NCBI RefSeq assembly: GCF_000335475.2
Contig: NZ_ANAH02000017.1
Span: forward strand, 1 to 64,000
Reading direction: 5' to 3'
Length of the DNA: 64,000 nt
Origin: Cystobacter fuscus DSM 2262
Lineage (GTDB): Bacteria > Myxococcota > Myxococcia > Myxococcales > Myxococcaceae
The position numbers and the translations under genes are program-made. The notes under the pieces were generated by a model. It was not told the DNA's origin and did no database searches. It saw nothing but the letters and a program-made list of their open reading frames with translations. Below are positions 43,561 to 52,308 of the stretch, in pieces. The stretch's first letter is position 1. The number at the start of each line of letters is the position of its first letter.

Positions 43561-44760
43561 TCAGGGCCGCTCGTCGCCGAAGAGCGCGAGGCTGAGCGAC
43601 AGATCCTGATGCACGTTGCCGAGTCCCGGCACGTGGCCCTGCTCGCCGAAGGTGCACAGGCCGAGCATGGGCACCCCGGGAAGCAGTCGCGTGAACGTGC
43701 GCAGTCCTTCATCGATGCGGGGCCCCAGGGCACCCGCGCACCCGGCGCAGAAGATGAGCGAGGCCCCCTTCACCTCACGCGCCGTCAGTCCCGCCCGCGC
43801 CAGCGTCATGTCGATGAGGTGGGCCATCTCGTTCACCAACCCCTCGGGCGTGCCGGTCATCAAGCACACCTCGTCCCGGGGCTCGATGTTGGCGAAGATG
43901 TCCACCGAGCCCCGGTCCGCGTGGAGATGGGCCGGGTGCACCGTGATGTAGTGCTCCCCCTGGCCGAACTCCCGACGCACGGCGATGGGCCGGAGCGCCG
44001 TCTGCGCGAGGATGTTGCCGCCCGAGCGCAGTTGCTCGTCGATGGCCCCCTCCATCCAACGCCCCAGCACCTGGGCGGCGGGCTGATCATCCAGCGTCAG
44101 CAGCGTCCGGCCCTCGGAGCCCGTGGCCCGCGCGCGCGTGCCCGTGGGGGTGTAGGGCACCGACAGCGCCGTGCCACACCGCACCTCGCCGAAGAGCCCC
44201 AGCAGCGACACGCCCGAGCGCACCGGCCCCTCGTGGGTGAACACACTCCACTGTCCCGCGATGGCGTGATCCGCGGCGCTGCCTCCGGAACAGGGCACGT
44301 CCGGACAGACACTCGCGATGCCCGTCAGCATCGCCTCCTCCTGCCCCGGCGAGGCATTGAAGAGGATCATCCTCGGCTGACGGCCTCCGGCCTGGCGCAC
44401 CAGCGCGCGCGCCGCGGCCTCGCCCGCCCGGCGCCCCTCCTCGTCCTGGGACGAGGCCACGAAGGCCATTCCCGGTGGGCCGCCGAACAGCATCACCGCC
44501 AGTGCCCCATGGCCCTCGTTCTGGACGCCCTCCGGCGTGAGCACCCCGAGCGACGTGGTCACCCCGTGCAGCGCGACTTCGGGCAGGAGCTCCCGGAAGG
44601 TGGCATGGACGTCCGCCGCCTCGTGGTCCACCGTCGCGGTGAGGTAGGCCGCCTGGATGGGCGCGCCGCCCAGCCCCGCCCGGGCCCGCTCCACCGCGCC
44701 ACGCACCGCCTGCTTCGTGTCCTGGTCCTGACCCACTCCCACTCCAATCGACACCGTCAT
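43561..44760 (-). CDS. FIST N- and C-domain sensory protein
   Basis: 399-residue protein made only of the FIST N (residues 15-210) and FIST C (residues 225-370) domains. Features include AAYLTATVDHEAADVHATFR, PDVPCSGGSAADHAIAGQWS and the C-terminal KGASLIFCAGCAGALG. FIST is a proposed small-molecule-binding domain normally fused to kinases or cyclases; here it stands free, so it may signal through a partner. Its ATG overlaps the stop of the 73-residue gene upstream by 4 bp, showing translational coupling. No signal peptide or membrane helices. Confidence 0.87.
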   Translation of the reverse strand: MTVSIGVGVGQDQDTKQAVRGAVERARAGLGGAPIQAAYLTATVDHEAADVHATFRELLPEVALHGVTTSLGVLTPEGVQNEGHGALAVMLFGGPPGMAFVASSQDEEGRRAGEAAARALVRQAGGRQPRMILFNASPGQEEAMLTGIASVCPDVPCSGGSAADHAIAGQWSVFTHEGPVRSGVSLLGLFGEVRCGTALSVPYTPTGTRARATGSEGRTLLTLDDQPAAQVLGRWMEGAIDEQLRSGGNILAQTALRPIAVRREFGQGEHYITVHPAHLHADRGSVDIFANIEPRDEVCLMTGTPEGLVNEMAHLIDMTLARAGLTAREVKGASLIFCAGCAGALGPRIDEGLRTFTRLLPGVPMLGLCTFGEQGHVPGLGNVHQDLSLSLALFGDERP

Positions 44761-44978
44761 CGGTCGTTCTCCAGCAGGGTTTGAAGTTCTCGCAGCTCCT
44801 CGGGCGACAGGACCCGGACCAGCGCCTGCTCCAGCCGTCTCAACGCGTCCGGAGGGTCCGGCTCATCCGGTGGAATCGCGCGCACGTTCACCCCACTCAT
44901 CATGATGAGGCGCGCGACGCCGAAGCCGAGCTTGCGCTTCTCGACATAGGCGGTGATGCGGCTGATGCGATTGGCCAT
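44757..44978 (-). CDS. Small protein coupled to FIST
   Basis: 73-residue soluble protein; MANRISRITAYVEKRKLGFG at the start and a helical C-terminus (DALRRLEQALVRVLSPEELR) that could dimerise. No recognised domain. It overlaps the FIST gene start by 4 bp (ATGA), so it probably functions as the partner or output adaptor of that sensory protein. ATG 44978 is the only start giving this frame. Confidence 0.65.
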   Translation of the reverse strand: MANRISRITAYVEKRKLGFGVARLIMMSGVNVRAIPPDEPDPPDALRRLEQALVRVLSPEELRELQTLLENDR

Positions 44979-45143
44979 GGGGACCCCGCGTCCTGGAGCG
45001 AGCCGGGAGTCAGCATCCCACCAGGGATGGGCGAGGCGTCATGGGTTTTTCCCCAGGCGCTCACCGTCGGGCGGGAACGCTTCAGCAGGTGCTGGGGAGG
45101 ATTGAATGAATCTGTATTTTTCAATACCCGCAGTAGGGGAGGG

Positions 45144-45413
45144 TCACTCCTCGGGTGTCTGCTTTCGCGAGAGAGGCCTCGGCGGCGGAGCGGGGCGGCA
45201 GGCGAGCGCCTCGCCTTCGCGGGCCTGGCACGTGCCCTCGAGTGCGCGGGTCTGGTGGCTGAGCTCGCAGGCCGCTCCAGGGCTCTTGGTGGCGCAGGAC
45301 TGCACCGCTTCGAGATCCGGCCCGGGCCGGCTGGCGGGCAGTGCGAGAACCGACGCGGAGAGCAGGGCCGTCACCACGGTCAGCGTTGCCTGGATGCGGG
45401 ATGATGGGCGCAC
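45144..45413 (-). CDS. Small secreted Cys-containing protein
   Basis: 89-residue exported protein. The signal sequence (MRPSSRIQATLTVVTALLSA, then SVLALPAS) precedes a domain with four cysteines: SCATKSPGAACELSHQ, LEGTCQ and ALACRP, ending in a Pro/Arg-rich tail. This CxxxxxGxxC...GxC...ACRP spacing recurs in many secreted myxobacterial proteins of unknown role. The start is GTG 45413 with GGAGGAG immediately upstream. Confidence 0.7.
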   Translation of the reverse strand: MRPSSRIQATLTVVTALLSASVLALPASRPGPDLEAVQSCATKSPGAACELSHQTRALEGTCQAREGEALACRPAPPPRPLSRKQTPEE

Positions 45414-45520
45414 GGGCTCCTCCGGGGGGGTGAGGATGCGACGTACGCCAGTTTGCGCGCCGAATGTTTCGGTTTCATTTCGGCCGCGCTGGGGTGCCGT
45501 TTTTCGCGGCGGGTGGCGCG

Positions 45521-45970
45521 TCAGCGGTACACGGGCGAGGCCTCATGCGTACGCCCCCCGCGCTCGCGCTCCCAGCGCTCCCGCTCGGCGCGCTCCCGGG
45601 CTTCCCGCTCCCGGCGCTCGCGCTCGGCACGCTCCCGGGCTTCCCGTTCCCGGCGTTCACGCTCCTCCCGCTCGCGGCGCTCACGCTCGCGACGCTCCCG
45701 CTCCTCCCGCTCACGGCGCTCTCGCTCGGCACGCTCGCGACGCTCCCGCTCCTCCCGCTCACGGCGCTCGCGCTCCTCACGTTCGCGGCGCTCGCGCTCC
45801 CTGCGCTCCCGCTCGGCGCGTTCGCGGGATGACTCGCGCTCCGGGCCACTCCGGCCATGCACGGTGCCGGGATTGCCGTTGGGCGGGCCGTCGTTCCGCG
45901 ACAAGGCCAGGGCCGGGGTGCTCGAATACAGAGCGAAGGCAACGGACATCCACGTGAACATGCGCTTCAT
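45521..45970 (-). CDS. Exported protein with E/R-rich single alpha helix
   Basis: 149-residue protein. After a signal peptide (MKRMFTWMSVAFALYSSTPA, then LALS) and a Gly/Pro-rich stretch, residues 45-135 consist almost only of Glu and Arg with scattered Ala (RERAERERRER repeated). Alternating opposite charges at i and i+4 are typical of stable single alpha helices rather than coiled coils. This minus-strand frame is the real one because it has a signal peptide and an AAGGAG ribosome site; open frames in other phases arise from the repeat. Probably a rigid periplasmic or secreted spacer. Confidence 0.7.
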   Translation of the reverse strand: MKRMFTWMSVAFALYSSTPALALSRNDGPPNGNPGTVHGRSGPERESSRERAERERRERERREREERERREREERERRERAERERREREERERRERERREREERERREREARERAERERREREARERAERERWERERGGRTHEASPVYR

Positions 45971-46161
45971 GGCGGTGCTCCTTCATCCAACGCTTCGGTG
46001 CGCGGAGCCCATCTCGAACTTCTCGGGGGGCTGCTCGCGTCCCGTTGTGCATGAATGGACCGCTGGAGGTGGCCGCGTATTTACCGCTCCGGGGGCGGAG
46101 TTTGATTTCGAAGTATTACTCCGCCGGGAAGGACTCTGCCCTCCCAGGCGAACTCCCACGC

Positions 46162-46851
46162 TCAGAACCGAATGCCCACGGGATGCTGGTTGCCGATGAC
46201 GTCGTCACACACGCCGTCACAGAGCTCATTCGGATTGAATGGACGCGAGGACGTGGCCCAGACGATGCTTCCCACGGCGACGGCGGCCACGACGCCCACT
46301 CCGGCCCAGAAGTACCAGCGCTGGGTGAGTGCCCGGGGCCCGCCGGGCTGGGCCTGGACCGAGAGTGGAGACGCCTTGGGGTCCTGCATGTTGGGCGTGA
46401 GCGAGGGGGCCAGCGGGGCATCGGCGCGTGCCTTGCTCGCGGTCGCCAGCTCCTCCGTGACCTTCGTCTTCGTGGCCTCGAAGAGCTTCGCGACCTTGGG
46501 CGCGACCCGGATGGGCAGTTGCGCGGTGGACCGCGTGCGCAGCGCGGACTCGAAGATCTGACCGCCCTGCTCCAGCTTGCCCATCTCGCACACGATGATG
46601 CCCTCGTAGAGCTGGAGCGTGACCTGCTCGTCCTCCGTGAGCGTCCCCTTGCGGGCGCGTTGGATCTGCTCGAGCGCCTGCTCGTATTCGAGGTCTTCGT
46701 ACAGCCGGTTGACCTCGGCGATCGGGCTCTGGACGGTGGTTGCTTTCGCGGGCGCCTTCGGGGCCGCCGCGTGGACGGAGAAGGGGAACATCAGGGTCAA
46801 TGCCAGCACCCCAACGCGCAGAACCGTGGATTGATCGAAGTGGCCCTTCAC
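46162..46851 (-). CDS. Exported TPR-like protein with C-terminal membrane helix
   Basis: 229-residue protein. The signal peptide ends at VHAAAP near residue 30. A helical hairpin region (VNRLYEDLEYEQALEQIQRA, ARKGTLTEDEQVTLQLYEGI) resembles TPR units as in other myxobacterial exported proteins. A Pro-rich linker follows, then one membrane helix (YFWAGVGVVAAVAVGSIVWA, about 185-205) and a short Cys-containing tail (NELCDGVCDD). ATG 46851. Likely membrane-bound with a periplasmic protein-interaction domain; partner unknown. Confidence 0.75.
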   Translation of the reverse strand: MKGHFDQSTVLRVGVLALTLMFPFSVHAAAPKAPAKATTVQSPIAEVNRLYEDLEYEQALEQIQRARKGTLTEDEQVTLQLYEGIIVCEMGKLEQGGQIFESALRTRSTAQLPIRVAPKVAKLFEATKTKVTEELATASKARADAPLAPSLTPNMQDPKASPLSVQAQPGGPRALTQRWYFWAGVGVVAAVAVGSIVWATSSRPFNPNELCDGVCDDVIGNQHPVGIRF

Positions 46852-47033
46852 GTGACGGTGCCCCCTGGTGCGAGTTCAAGCCGGATGCGTCCGGGTGGAG
46901 GAGCGGAGCTACACCAGGGCCCTCGCGGCGCGCAACATCCGCTTCGCCGTGTGTTGGACATCCGCTGCCGCGCTGGGGTTCGTGGGCTCATCTTCCGCCG
47001 ACGAGGTACGTGCGCGCCCGATAGTCTCGCGGC

Positions 47034-48908
47034 ATGCGTCGAGTCTGGATGTTGGGTCTGCTCTGGATGTGCGTTGCATGCAGCGAGAAGGGACCTCCCG
47101 AGGGAGCCGTGCGGCTCACGGTGAATTACGGCTCCTATCGGCCCGCGTGCCTGCGCGTGGTGGCCAGGGACGCCCAGGGGCATGAGGTTGGGACGAACCT
47201 CCTCCAGAGCGAGTTCAAGGAGCCGGAAGCGAGGCGGGTCCAGGTCGCGGTGCTGCGCCAGCCCGAGTGGAGCCGGGAATTGACGCTGGAGGTATCCTCC
47301 TTCGCTGGCTCCACGGGGGAGGCGTGCTCCGGCACGCTGGTGGAGACGCACTCCACTCCGTCGCCCATCCTGGTGCCCCAGCGGGACTTCGCCTCCTTCG
47401 AGGTGACGCTGCGGGCGAAGGACGACGACGGGGATACCTTCATCGCGCGGGAAGAGGGCGTGGCGGGGACGGACTGTGACGACGGGCGCGGCGAGGTGTA
47501 CCCGGGTGCCGCTGAACGGTGCAGTGTCGCGGTGGACTACGACTGCGACGGCTTCAAGGGCTGTCAGGACTCCAAGTGCCAACAGAGGGAGTGTGACGAT
47601 GGCAATGCCTGCACCACGGGCGATATGTGCAACGGCTCGGGAGTTTGTCAGGGCACCCAGACTTCGTGCACGCCCTCCAGCATTTGCTTCCGCGCGATCG
47701 GCTGTGCGGCGCAGGGCACTTGCATCGAGGAGCCGGAGCCCAGCAAGGTGAACGCCACGTGCGCGCTCGCGGATGGAACCGCGAATGGGGTGTGCCGAGC
47801 CACCGACGGCAAGTGCAGCCGCTTCCCCTATGTGCCGAGCAACTTCGATCCGGATGTCATCCCCACGGCGGGCATCATTCCCCTGAACATCACGTGTGAT
47901 GTGACCTTCGACTCGACGACGCTGAGCTGGACTCCGGCGACCTGTGTCAGCAATCCGCCCACGCCCATCGAGTTGACTCAAGGCAATGGCATGGTGCTGT
48001 TCGCCTTGTCGAACCTGAATCTGGTCGGGAATCTGCGGCTCGTGGGCAACCGTCCCGTCATCCTCGCCGTCTACGGAGACGCCACGCTGAATTACGGCAT
48101 CTTCGCCAATGGCCAGGGCACGGTGCCCGGCACGGGCGGCAGTTTGGAGTCGGTCTGCACGGATCGACGTGGCAGGGGCGGGGCGTCCAGTAATTCGGTA
48201 GGCGGAGGTGGCGGAGGCGCTGGAGGAGGCTCCGGCGGTGCCGCGGGAGGCAATGGGACAGTCTCCGGCTCGACGCGTGGCGATGGCGGGAGCGTGGGGG
48301 GAAATGTCTTCGTTCCCCTGGTGGGAGGTTGTCCGGGAGGGGGCGGAGGCGGGGACAGCGTGGGCGGAGCGGGCGGAGCGGGCGGAGGCGCGGTGCAGAT
48401 TTCCGTGGCAGGCACCCTGACGGTCACCAAGCAGCTCTCCGCCAGCGGAGGTGGCGGGCGAGGTGGGCAGACCACCGCCGAAGGTGCGGTGGGCGGCGGA
48501 GGGGGAGGAGGAAGTGGAGGGCAGGTCCTGCTCGAGGCCCATCAGTTGAATCTGAACGCTTCTTCCCAACTGACCGCGAATGGCGGAGGTGGTGGTGAGG
48601 GAGGCCTCTTTCGCGCCAGCAGCCTCCGTCCCGGTGGCAATGCGGGTGAAGACGGTTCCACGTCGTCCGCCAGCCAGGCCAATGGTGGAAGTAACAGCTC
48701 CACTCCGGGCGGGGATGGAGGCAAGGGTGGCACCCAGGGGTTGCCTGGTACTGGAGGCAATGGTGTTCTGGGGGCGGCCGATGACAAGGCAGGTGGGGGT
48801 GGTGGCGGAGGAGCCGCGGGTCACATCCGGCTGAGGTCCGTGAAGCGCTGCACCATCAACGCCTCCACCGTCATCAGCCCGCCGACCAACAGTCAGTGCC
48901 CGCTGTAG
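47034..48908 (+). CDS. Gly-rich MopE-like surface lipoprotein, copy 1
   Basis: 624-residue exported lipoprotein. Lipobox CVAC lies near residue 15. Residues 20-130 are a beta-domain (VRLTVNYGSYRPACLRVVAR). Then come a MopE-type putative metal-binding motif (DDDGDTFIAREEGVAGTDCD, PGAAERC), and Cys-rich EGF-like modules (DDGNACTTGDMCNGSGVCQG). Residues 265-360 are beta-rich, and residues 370-600 are extraordinarily Gly-rich with GGGG runs, ending CTINASTV and QCPL. Such proteins are surface displayed; the role is unknown (adhesion is guessed). ATG 47034 lacks a Shine-Dalgarno. The next gene is a tandem paralogue. Confidence 0.8.
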   Translation: MRRVWMLGLLWMCVACSEKGPPEGAVRLTVNYGSYRPACLRVVARDAQGHEVGTNLLQSEFKEPEARRVQVAVLRQPEWSRELTLEVSSFAGSTGEACSGTLVETHSTPSPILVPQRDFASFEVTLRAKDDDGDTFIAREEGVAGTDCDDGRGEVYPGAAERCSVAVDYDCDGFKGCQDSKCQQRECDDGNACTTGDMCNGSGVCQGTQTSCTPSSICFRAIGCAAQGTCIEEPEPSKVNATCALADGTANGVCRATDGKCSRFPYVPSNFDPDVIPTAGIIPLNITCDVTFDSTTLSWTPATCVSNPPTPIELTQGNGMVLFALSNLNLVGNLRLVGNRPVILAVYGDATLNYGIFANGQGTVPGTGGSLESVCTDRRGRGGASSNSVGGGGGGAGGGSGGAAGGNGTVSGSTRGDGGSVGGNVFVPLVGGCPGGGGGGDSVGGAGGAGGGAVQISVAGTLTVTKQLSASGGGGRGGQTTAEGAVGGGGGGGSGGQVLLEAHQLNLNASSQLTANGGGGGEGGLFRASSLRPGGNAGEDGSTSSASQANGGSNSSTPGGDGGKGGTQGLPGTGGNGVLGAADDKAGGGGGGGAAGHIRLRSVKRCTINASTVISPPTNSQCPL

Positions 48909-49053
48909 TTCGTCTCCGCGCGTGTGCCCGCGTCACTGGCTGTCCAGTTCGTGAGGCGAGCCACTCCGAGCGGGGTGGCTCGACCTGCCGTGTTTCCGTC
49001 ATCGGACCCATCTCCCGCTGACCATGTTCGCTCAGGCCCGGTAATCTCGCGGC

Positions 49054-50943
49054 ATGCGTCGACTCTGGATATTGGGACTGCTCTTGACGTCCGTAGCGTG
49101 CAGCGAGAAGGGACCCCCCGAGGGGGCCGTGCGGGTCACGGTGAAGTACGGCTCCTACCGGCCGGCGTGTCTACGCGTGGTGGCCAGGGACTCCCAGGGG
49201 CATGTGGAGCAGACGGACATCCTCCAGGACCAGTTCAAGGATCCGGAGGCGAGGCAGGTCCTCGTCGCGGTGTTCCGTAAAGCCGAGTGGGAACGGCAAC
49301 TCTCGCTGGAGGTGTCCTCCTTCGATGGCTCCACGGACGCGGAGTGCTCCGGCACCTTGATTGAGACGTACTCCACCCCCGAGCCCATCCAGGTCCCCTT
49401 GGGTGATATCCGCCCCTTCGAGGCGGTGCTGCGGGCGAAGGACGAGGACGGAGACACCTTCATCGCGCGGGAAGAGGGCGTGGCGGGGACGGACTGCAAT
49501 GACGGGGACAACGAGGTGCACCCGGGCGCCGCCGAGCGGTGCAGTGCCTCGGTGGACTCCGACTGCAACGGCTTGTCCGGCTGCCAGGACTCCAGGTGCC
49601 AGCAGGCTTCGTGCGACGATGGCAACGCCTGCACCACTCAGGATGTGTGTACCGGAGCGAGTGTTTGTCAGGGCATCAAGGACTCGTGCGCTCCCTCCAG
49701 CATCTGTTTCCGCGTGACGGGAGGAGACTGCGCGGCGCTCGGCAATTGCACCGAGGCGCCGGATCCGTCCAAGGTGAATGCCGCGTGCACTCTGGGCGGC
49801 CAGTCCGGGGTATGCCGTGCCGCTGATGGCAAGTGCAGCCGCTTCCCCTACATTCCGAGCAACTTCGATCCGGATGCCATTCCCACGGAGAGCATCCTGC
49901 CGCTGACCACGAAGTGTAATGTCACCTTCGATTCGACGACGCTGAGTTGGAGTGACGGGAACTGCGTCAGCAATCCACCTACCCCCATCGAGTTGCCTCA
50001 AGGCAATGGCATGGTGTTGTTCGCCTTGTCGAAGCTGGAACTGAGTGCAGAACTCCGGCTCGTGGGTAACCGTCCCGTCATCTTCGCGGTCTACGGAGAC
50101 GCCACGCTGAACAGCTACATCCTCGCCAATGCCCAGGGCACGGTGCCCGGCGCGGGCGGCAGTTTGGAGTCGGCCTGCGAGGATAGACGTGGCAAGGGCG
50201 GGCTGTTCAGCAGTGACCTGGTGGGAGGCGGTGGCGGAGGCGCTGGCGGAGGCACCGTGGGTGGGGCGGGAGGCAATGGGACGGGTTCTGGTGCGACGCG
50301 TGGCGATGGAGGGCTCGCGGGGGGCAATGTCTTTGTCCCCCTCGTGGGTGGCTGTTCGGGAGGGAGCGGAGGAGGGGGCGGAGGAACGGAGGCTCAGGGA
50401 GGCGCGGGGGGAGCGGGAGGAGGAGCCGTGCAAGTGTCCGTGTCGGGCACCCTCACGGTCACCAAACAGGTCTCCGCCAGCGCGGGGGGCGGGCGCGGAG
50501 GGCAGTTCAGCTCCTCGAGCGGCGGTCAGGCCGGAGGGGGCGGCGGAGGAGGCAGTGGCGGCCAGGTGTTGCTCGAGGCCTACCACTTGAAGCTCGAGAG
50601 CGGGAGCCGACTGACCGCGAATGGCGGAGGGGGAGGGGAGGGCGGTGGCTATCACTCCAGCAGCCAGCGCAATGGCAGGGCGGGGGCGGATGGTTCCGTG
50701 GATTCGGGGAGCCAGGCCGTTGGCGGAAGTGGTGATTCCCAGGCAGGAGGAGACGGCGGCAACGGAGGTGCTCAGAGCAAGGCGGCTGCTGGTACCGCGG
50801 GGTCTGAAGTGGGCGTCGGTGCCAAGGGAGGAGGCGGAGGAGGCGGAGGAGCCGCGGGCCACATCCGGCTGAGGTCCGTGAATCGCTGCACCCTCAACTC
50901 CCCCCTCATCAGCCCGGCGACCGATACGCAGTGCCCGCTGTAG
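49054..50943 (+). CDS. Gly-rich MopE-like surface lipoprotein, copy 2
   Basis: 629-residue tandem paralogue of the preceding lipoprotein with the same order: lipobox (VACSEKG), beta-domain, AREEGVAGTDCNDGDNEV, Cys-rich modules (DDGNACTTQDVC), beta domain (FDPDAIPTESILPLTTKCN) and a Gly-rich C-terminal 250 residues ending QCPL. The leader also matches: both starts are preceded by TCTCGCGGC and followed by codons for MRR. Gene duplication therefore included the start region. Sequence differences are spread through the coding region, so the copy is old enough for divergence. Confidence 0.8.
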   Translation: MRRLWILGLLLTSVACSEKGPPEGAVRVTVKYGSYRPACLRVVARDSQGHVEQTDILQDQFKDPEARQVLVAVFRKAEWERQLSLEVSSFDGSTDAECSGTLIETYSTPEPIQVPLGDIRPFEAVLRAKDEDGDTFIAREEGVAGTDCNDGDNEVHPGAAERCSASVDSDCNGLSGCQDSRCQQASCDDGNACTTQDVCTGASVCQGIKDSCAPSSICFRVTGGDCAALGNCTEAPDPSKVNAACTLGGQSGVCRAADGKCSRFPYIPSNFDPDAIPTESILPLTTKCNVTFDSTTLSWSDGNCVSNPPTPIELPQGNGMVLFALSKLELSAELRLVGNRPVIFAVYGDATLNSYILANAQGTVPGAGGSLESACEDRRGKGGLFSSDLVGGGGGGAGGGTVGGAGGNGTGSGATRGDGGLAGGNVFVPLVGGCSGGSGGGGGGTEAQGGAGGAGGGAVQVSVSGTLTVTKQVSASAGGGRGGQFSSSSGGQAGGGGGGGSGGQVLLEAYHLKLESGSRLTANGGGGGEGGGYHSSSQRNGRAGADGSVDSGSQAVGGSGDSQAGGDGGNGGAQSKAAAGTAGSEVGVGAKGGGGGGGGAAGHIRLRSVNRCTLNSPLISPATDTQCPL

Positions 50944-50997
50944 CCCATCCCTCGCGGAGTGCCGCCCGTGGGCCATCGTGCCCACGGGCCGCCTCCG

Positions 50998-52308
50998 TCA
51001 CCTCGCGCGACGCACGCGGGTGAGCAGGTACAGCACGCCTCCGAGCAGCAGCAGTCCCCCCGCTCGGATCCACGTGGCCGCTCCTTGCCGCGTCAGCAGC
51101 ACCCCGCAGCAGACGATGGCGAGCACCGGCACCACCGTCCAGGCGCGGAAATGCCCGCCCCCTGCCGGCTCCTTCCGGCGCAGCACGAGCACCGCCACGT
51201 TCGTGCTGATGAAGACGAACAGCAACAGCAGCACCACCGTCTCCGCCAGGTCCGCCAACTCCCCCGTCGCCGTCAGCGCCATCGCCACCAGCGTGGTGGC
51301 CAGGATCGCCACCCAGGGCGTGCGCCGGCCCGGCAGCACCCTCCCGAGCACCGCCGGCAACAGCCCCTGCTCCGCCATCCCATACGTCAGCCGGCTCGCC
51401 ATGATCATCGTCAGCAGCCCACCGTTGGCCACCGCGATGAGCGCCACCACCGCGAACAGCCTCGGGGGCACTCCGCCCGCCACCTTGACGACCTCCAGCA
51501 GCGGCCCGCTGGACTCCGCCAGCCGCCCCGGCTCCACCGCCACCACCGCCGCCACCGCCACGAGCACGTAGAGCGCTCCCGCCGTGAGCAGCGCGCCGAA
51601 CAGCGCCCGTGGATAGACGCGCCGCACCTCGCGCACCTCCTCGGCCAGGTTCGCCGAGGTCTCGAAGCCCACGAACGAGTAGAACGCGATCAGCGCCGCT
51701 CCCAGCACCGCGCCGCCCACCGATGCTCCCTCGGGCAGCTCCATCACCCGGCCCAGGTCTCCTTCCCCCCGTCCGAGCACCCACGCTCCGAGCAGCACGA
51801 TGAGCACCAGGCCCGACAGCTCCGTCACCGTCATGACGACGTTGGCACCCAGGGACTCCTTGATGCCACGCGCGTTCAGGGCCGCCACCAGCGCCAGGAA
51901 GACGAGAGCCATGGGCAGGGGCGGCACGTCGACGAACGCCCCCAGGTAGTCCCCCGCGAACGCCAGCGACAGGCCCGCGGCGCTCGTCACCCCGGCCGCC
52001 AGCATGCAGAAGCCGACCAGGAAGGAGACCACTGGATGGCCAAAGGCCCGCTCCGCGAAGACCGCCGAGCCCCCGGCCTTCGGATACCGCGTCACCAGCT
52101 CGGCGTACGAGGCCGCGGTGAGCATCGCCATCCCCAACGCCACCAGCAGCGGCAGCCACACCATGCCGCCCACCCCGTGCGCCAGCTTGCCGATGAGCGC
52201 GTAGACGCCCGCGCCCAGCACGTCCCCGAGGATGAACAGGTACAGCAGGGGACCCGTGATGCCCCGCTTCAGCCGGGTGTCGGAACTCGAGGAGTCGGAG
52301 GCCGTCAT
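50998..52308 (-). CDS. APC-family amino acid permease
   Basis: 436-residue transporter with 12 hydrophobic segments. TM1 has the unwound motif LGDVLGAGVYALIGK; AELVTRYPKAGGSAVFAERA and FYSFVGFETSANLAEEV are typical of the amino acid-polyamine-organocation family. It probably imports amino acids with a cation; the substrate is unclear. Its ATG overlaps by 4 bp the stop of the upstream MFS gene, so the two are coupled; a shared role, such as import and export of related compounds, is inference. Confidence 0.87.
   Translation of the reverse strand: MTASDSSSSDTRLKRGITGPLLYLFILGDVLGAGVYALIGKLAHGVGGMVWLPLLVALGMAMLTAASYAELVTRYPKAGGSAVFAERAFGHPVVSFLVGFCMLAAGVTSAAGLSLAFAGDYLGAFVDVPPLPMALVFLALVAALNARGIKESLGANVVMTVTELSGLVLIVLLGAWVLGRGEGDLGRVMELPEGASVGGAVLGAALIAFYSFVGFETSANLAEEVREVRRVYPRALFGALLTAGALYVLVAVAAVVAVEPGRLAESSGPLLEVVKVAGGVPPRLFAVVALIAVANGGLLTMIMASRLTYGMAEQGLLPAVLGRVLPGRRTPWVAILATTLVAMALTATGELADLAETVVLLLLFVFISTNVAVLVLRRKEPAGGGHFRAWTVVPVLAIVCCGVLLTRQGAATWIRAGGLLLLGGVLYLLTRVRRAR

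Noticed and set aside
45464-45832. Plus-strand frame rich in Leu/Ala/Pro over the E/R repeat
   Set aside because: Arises from the repetitive DNA; no signal peptide or SD, unlike the minus-strand frame.
47034-50943. Repeated Gly-rich sequence as a CRISPR-like or tandem repeat array
   Set aside because: The repeats are codon-level Gly runs in two paralogous genes, with no regular spacer pattern.
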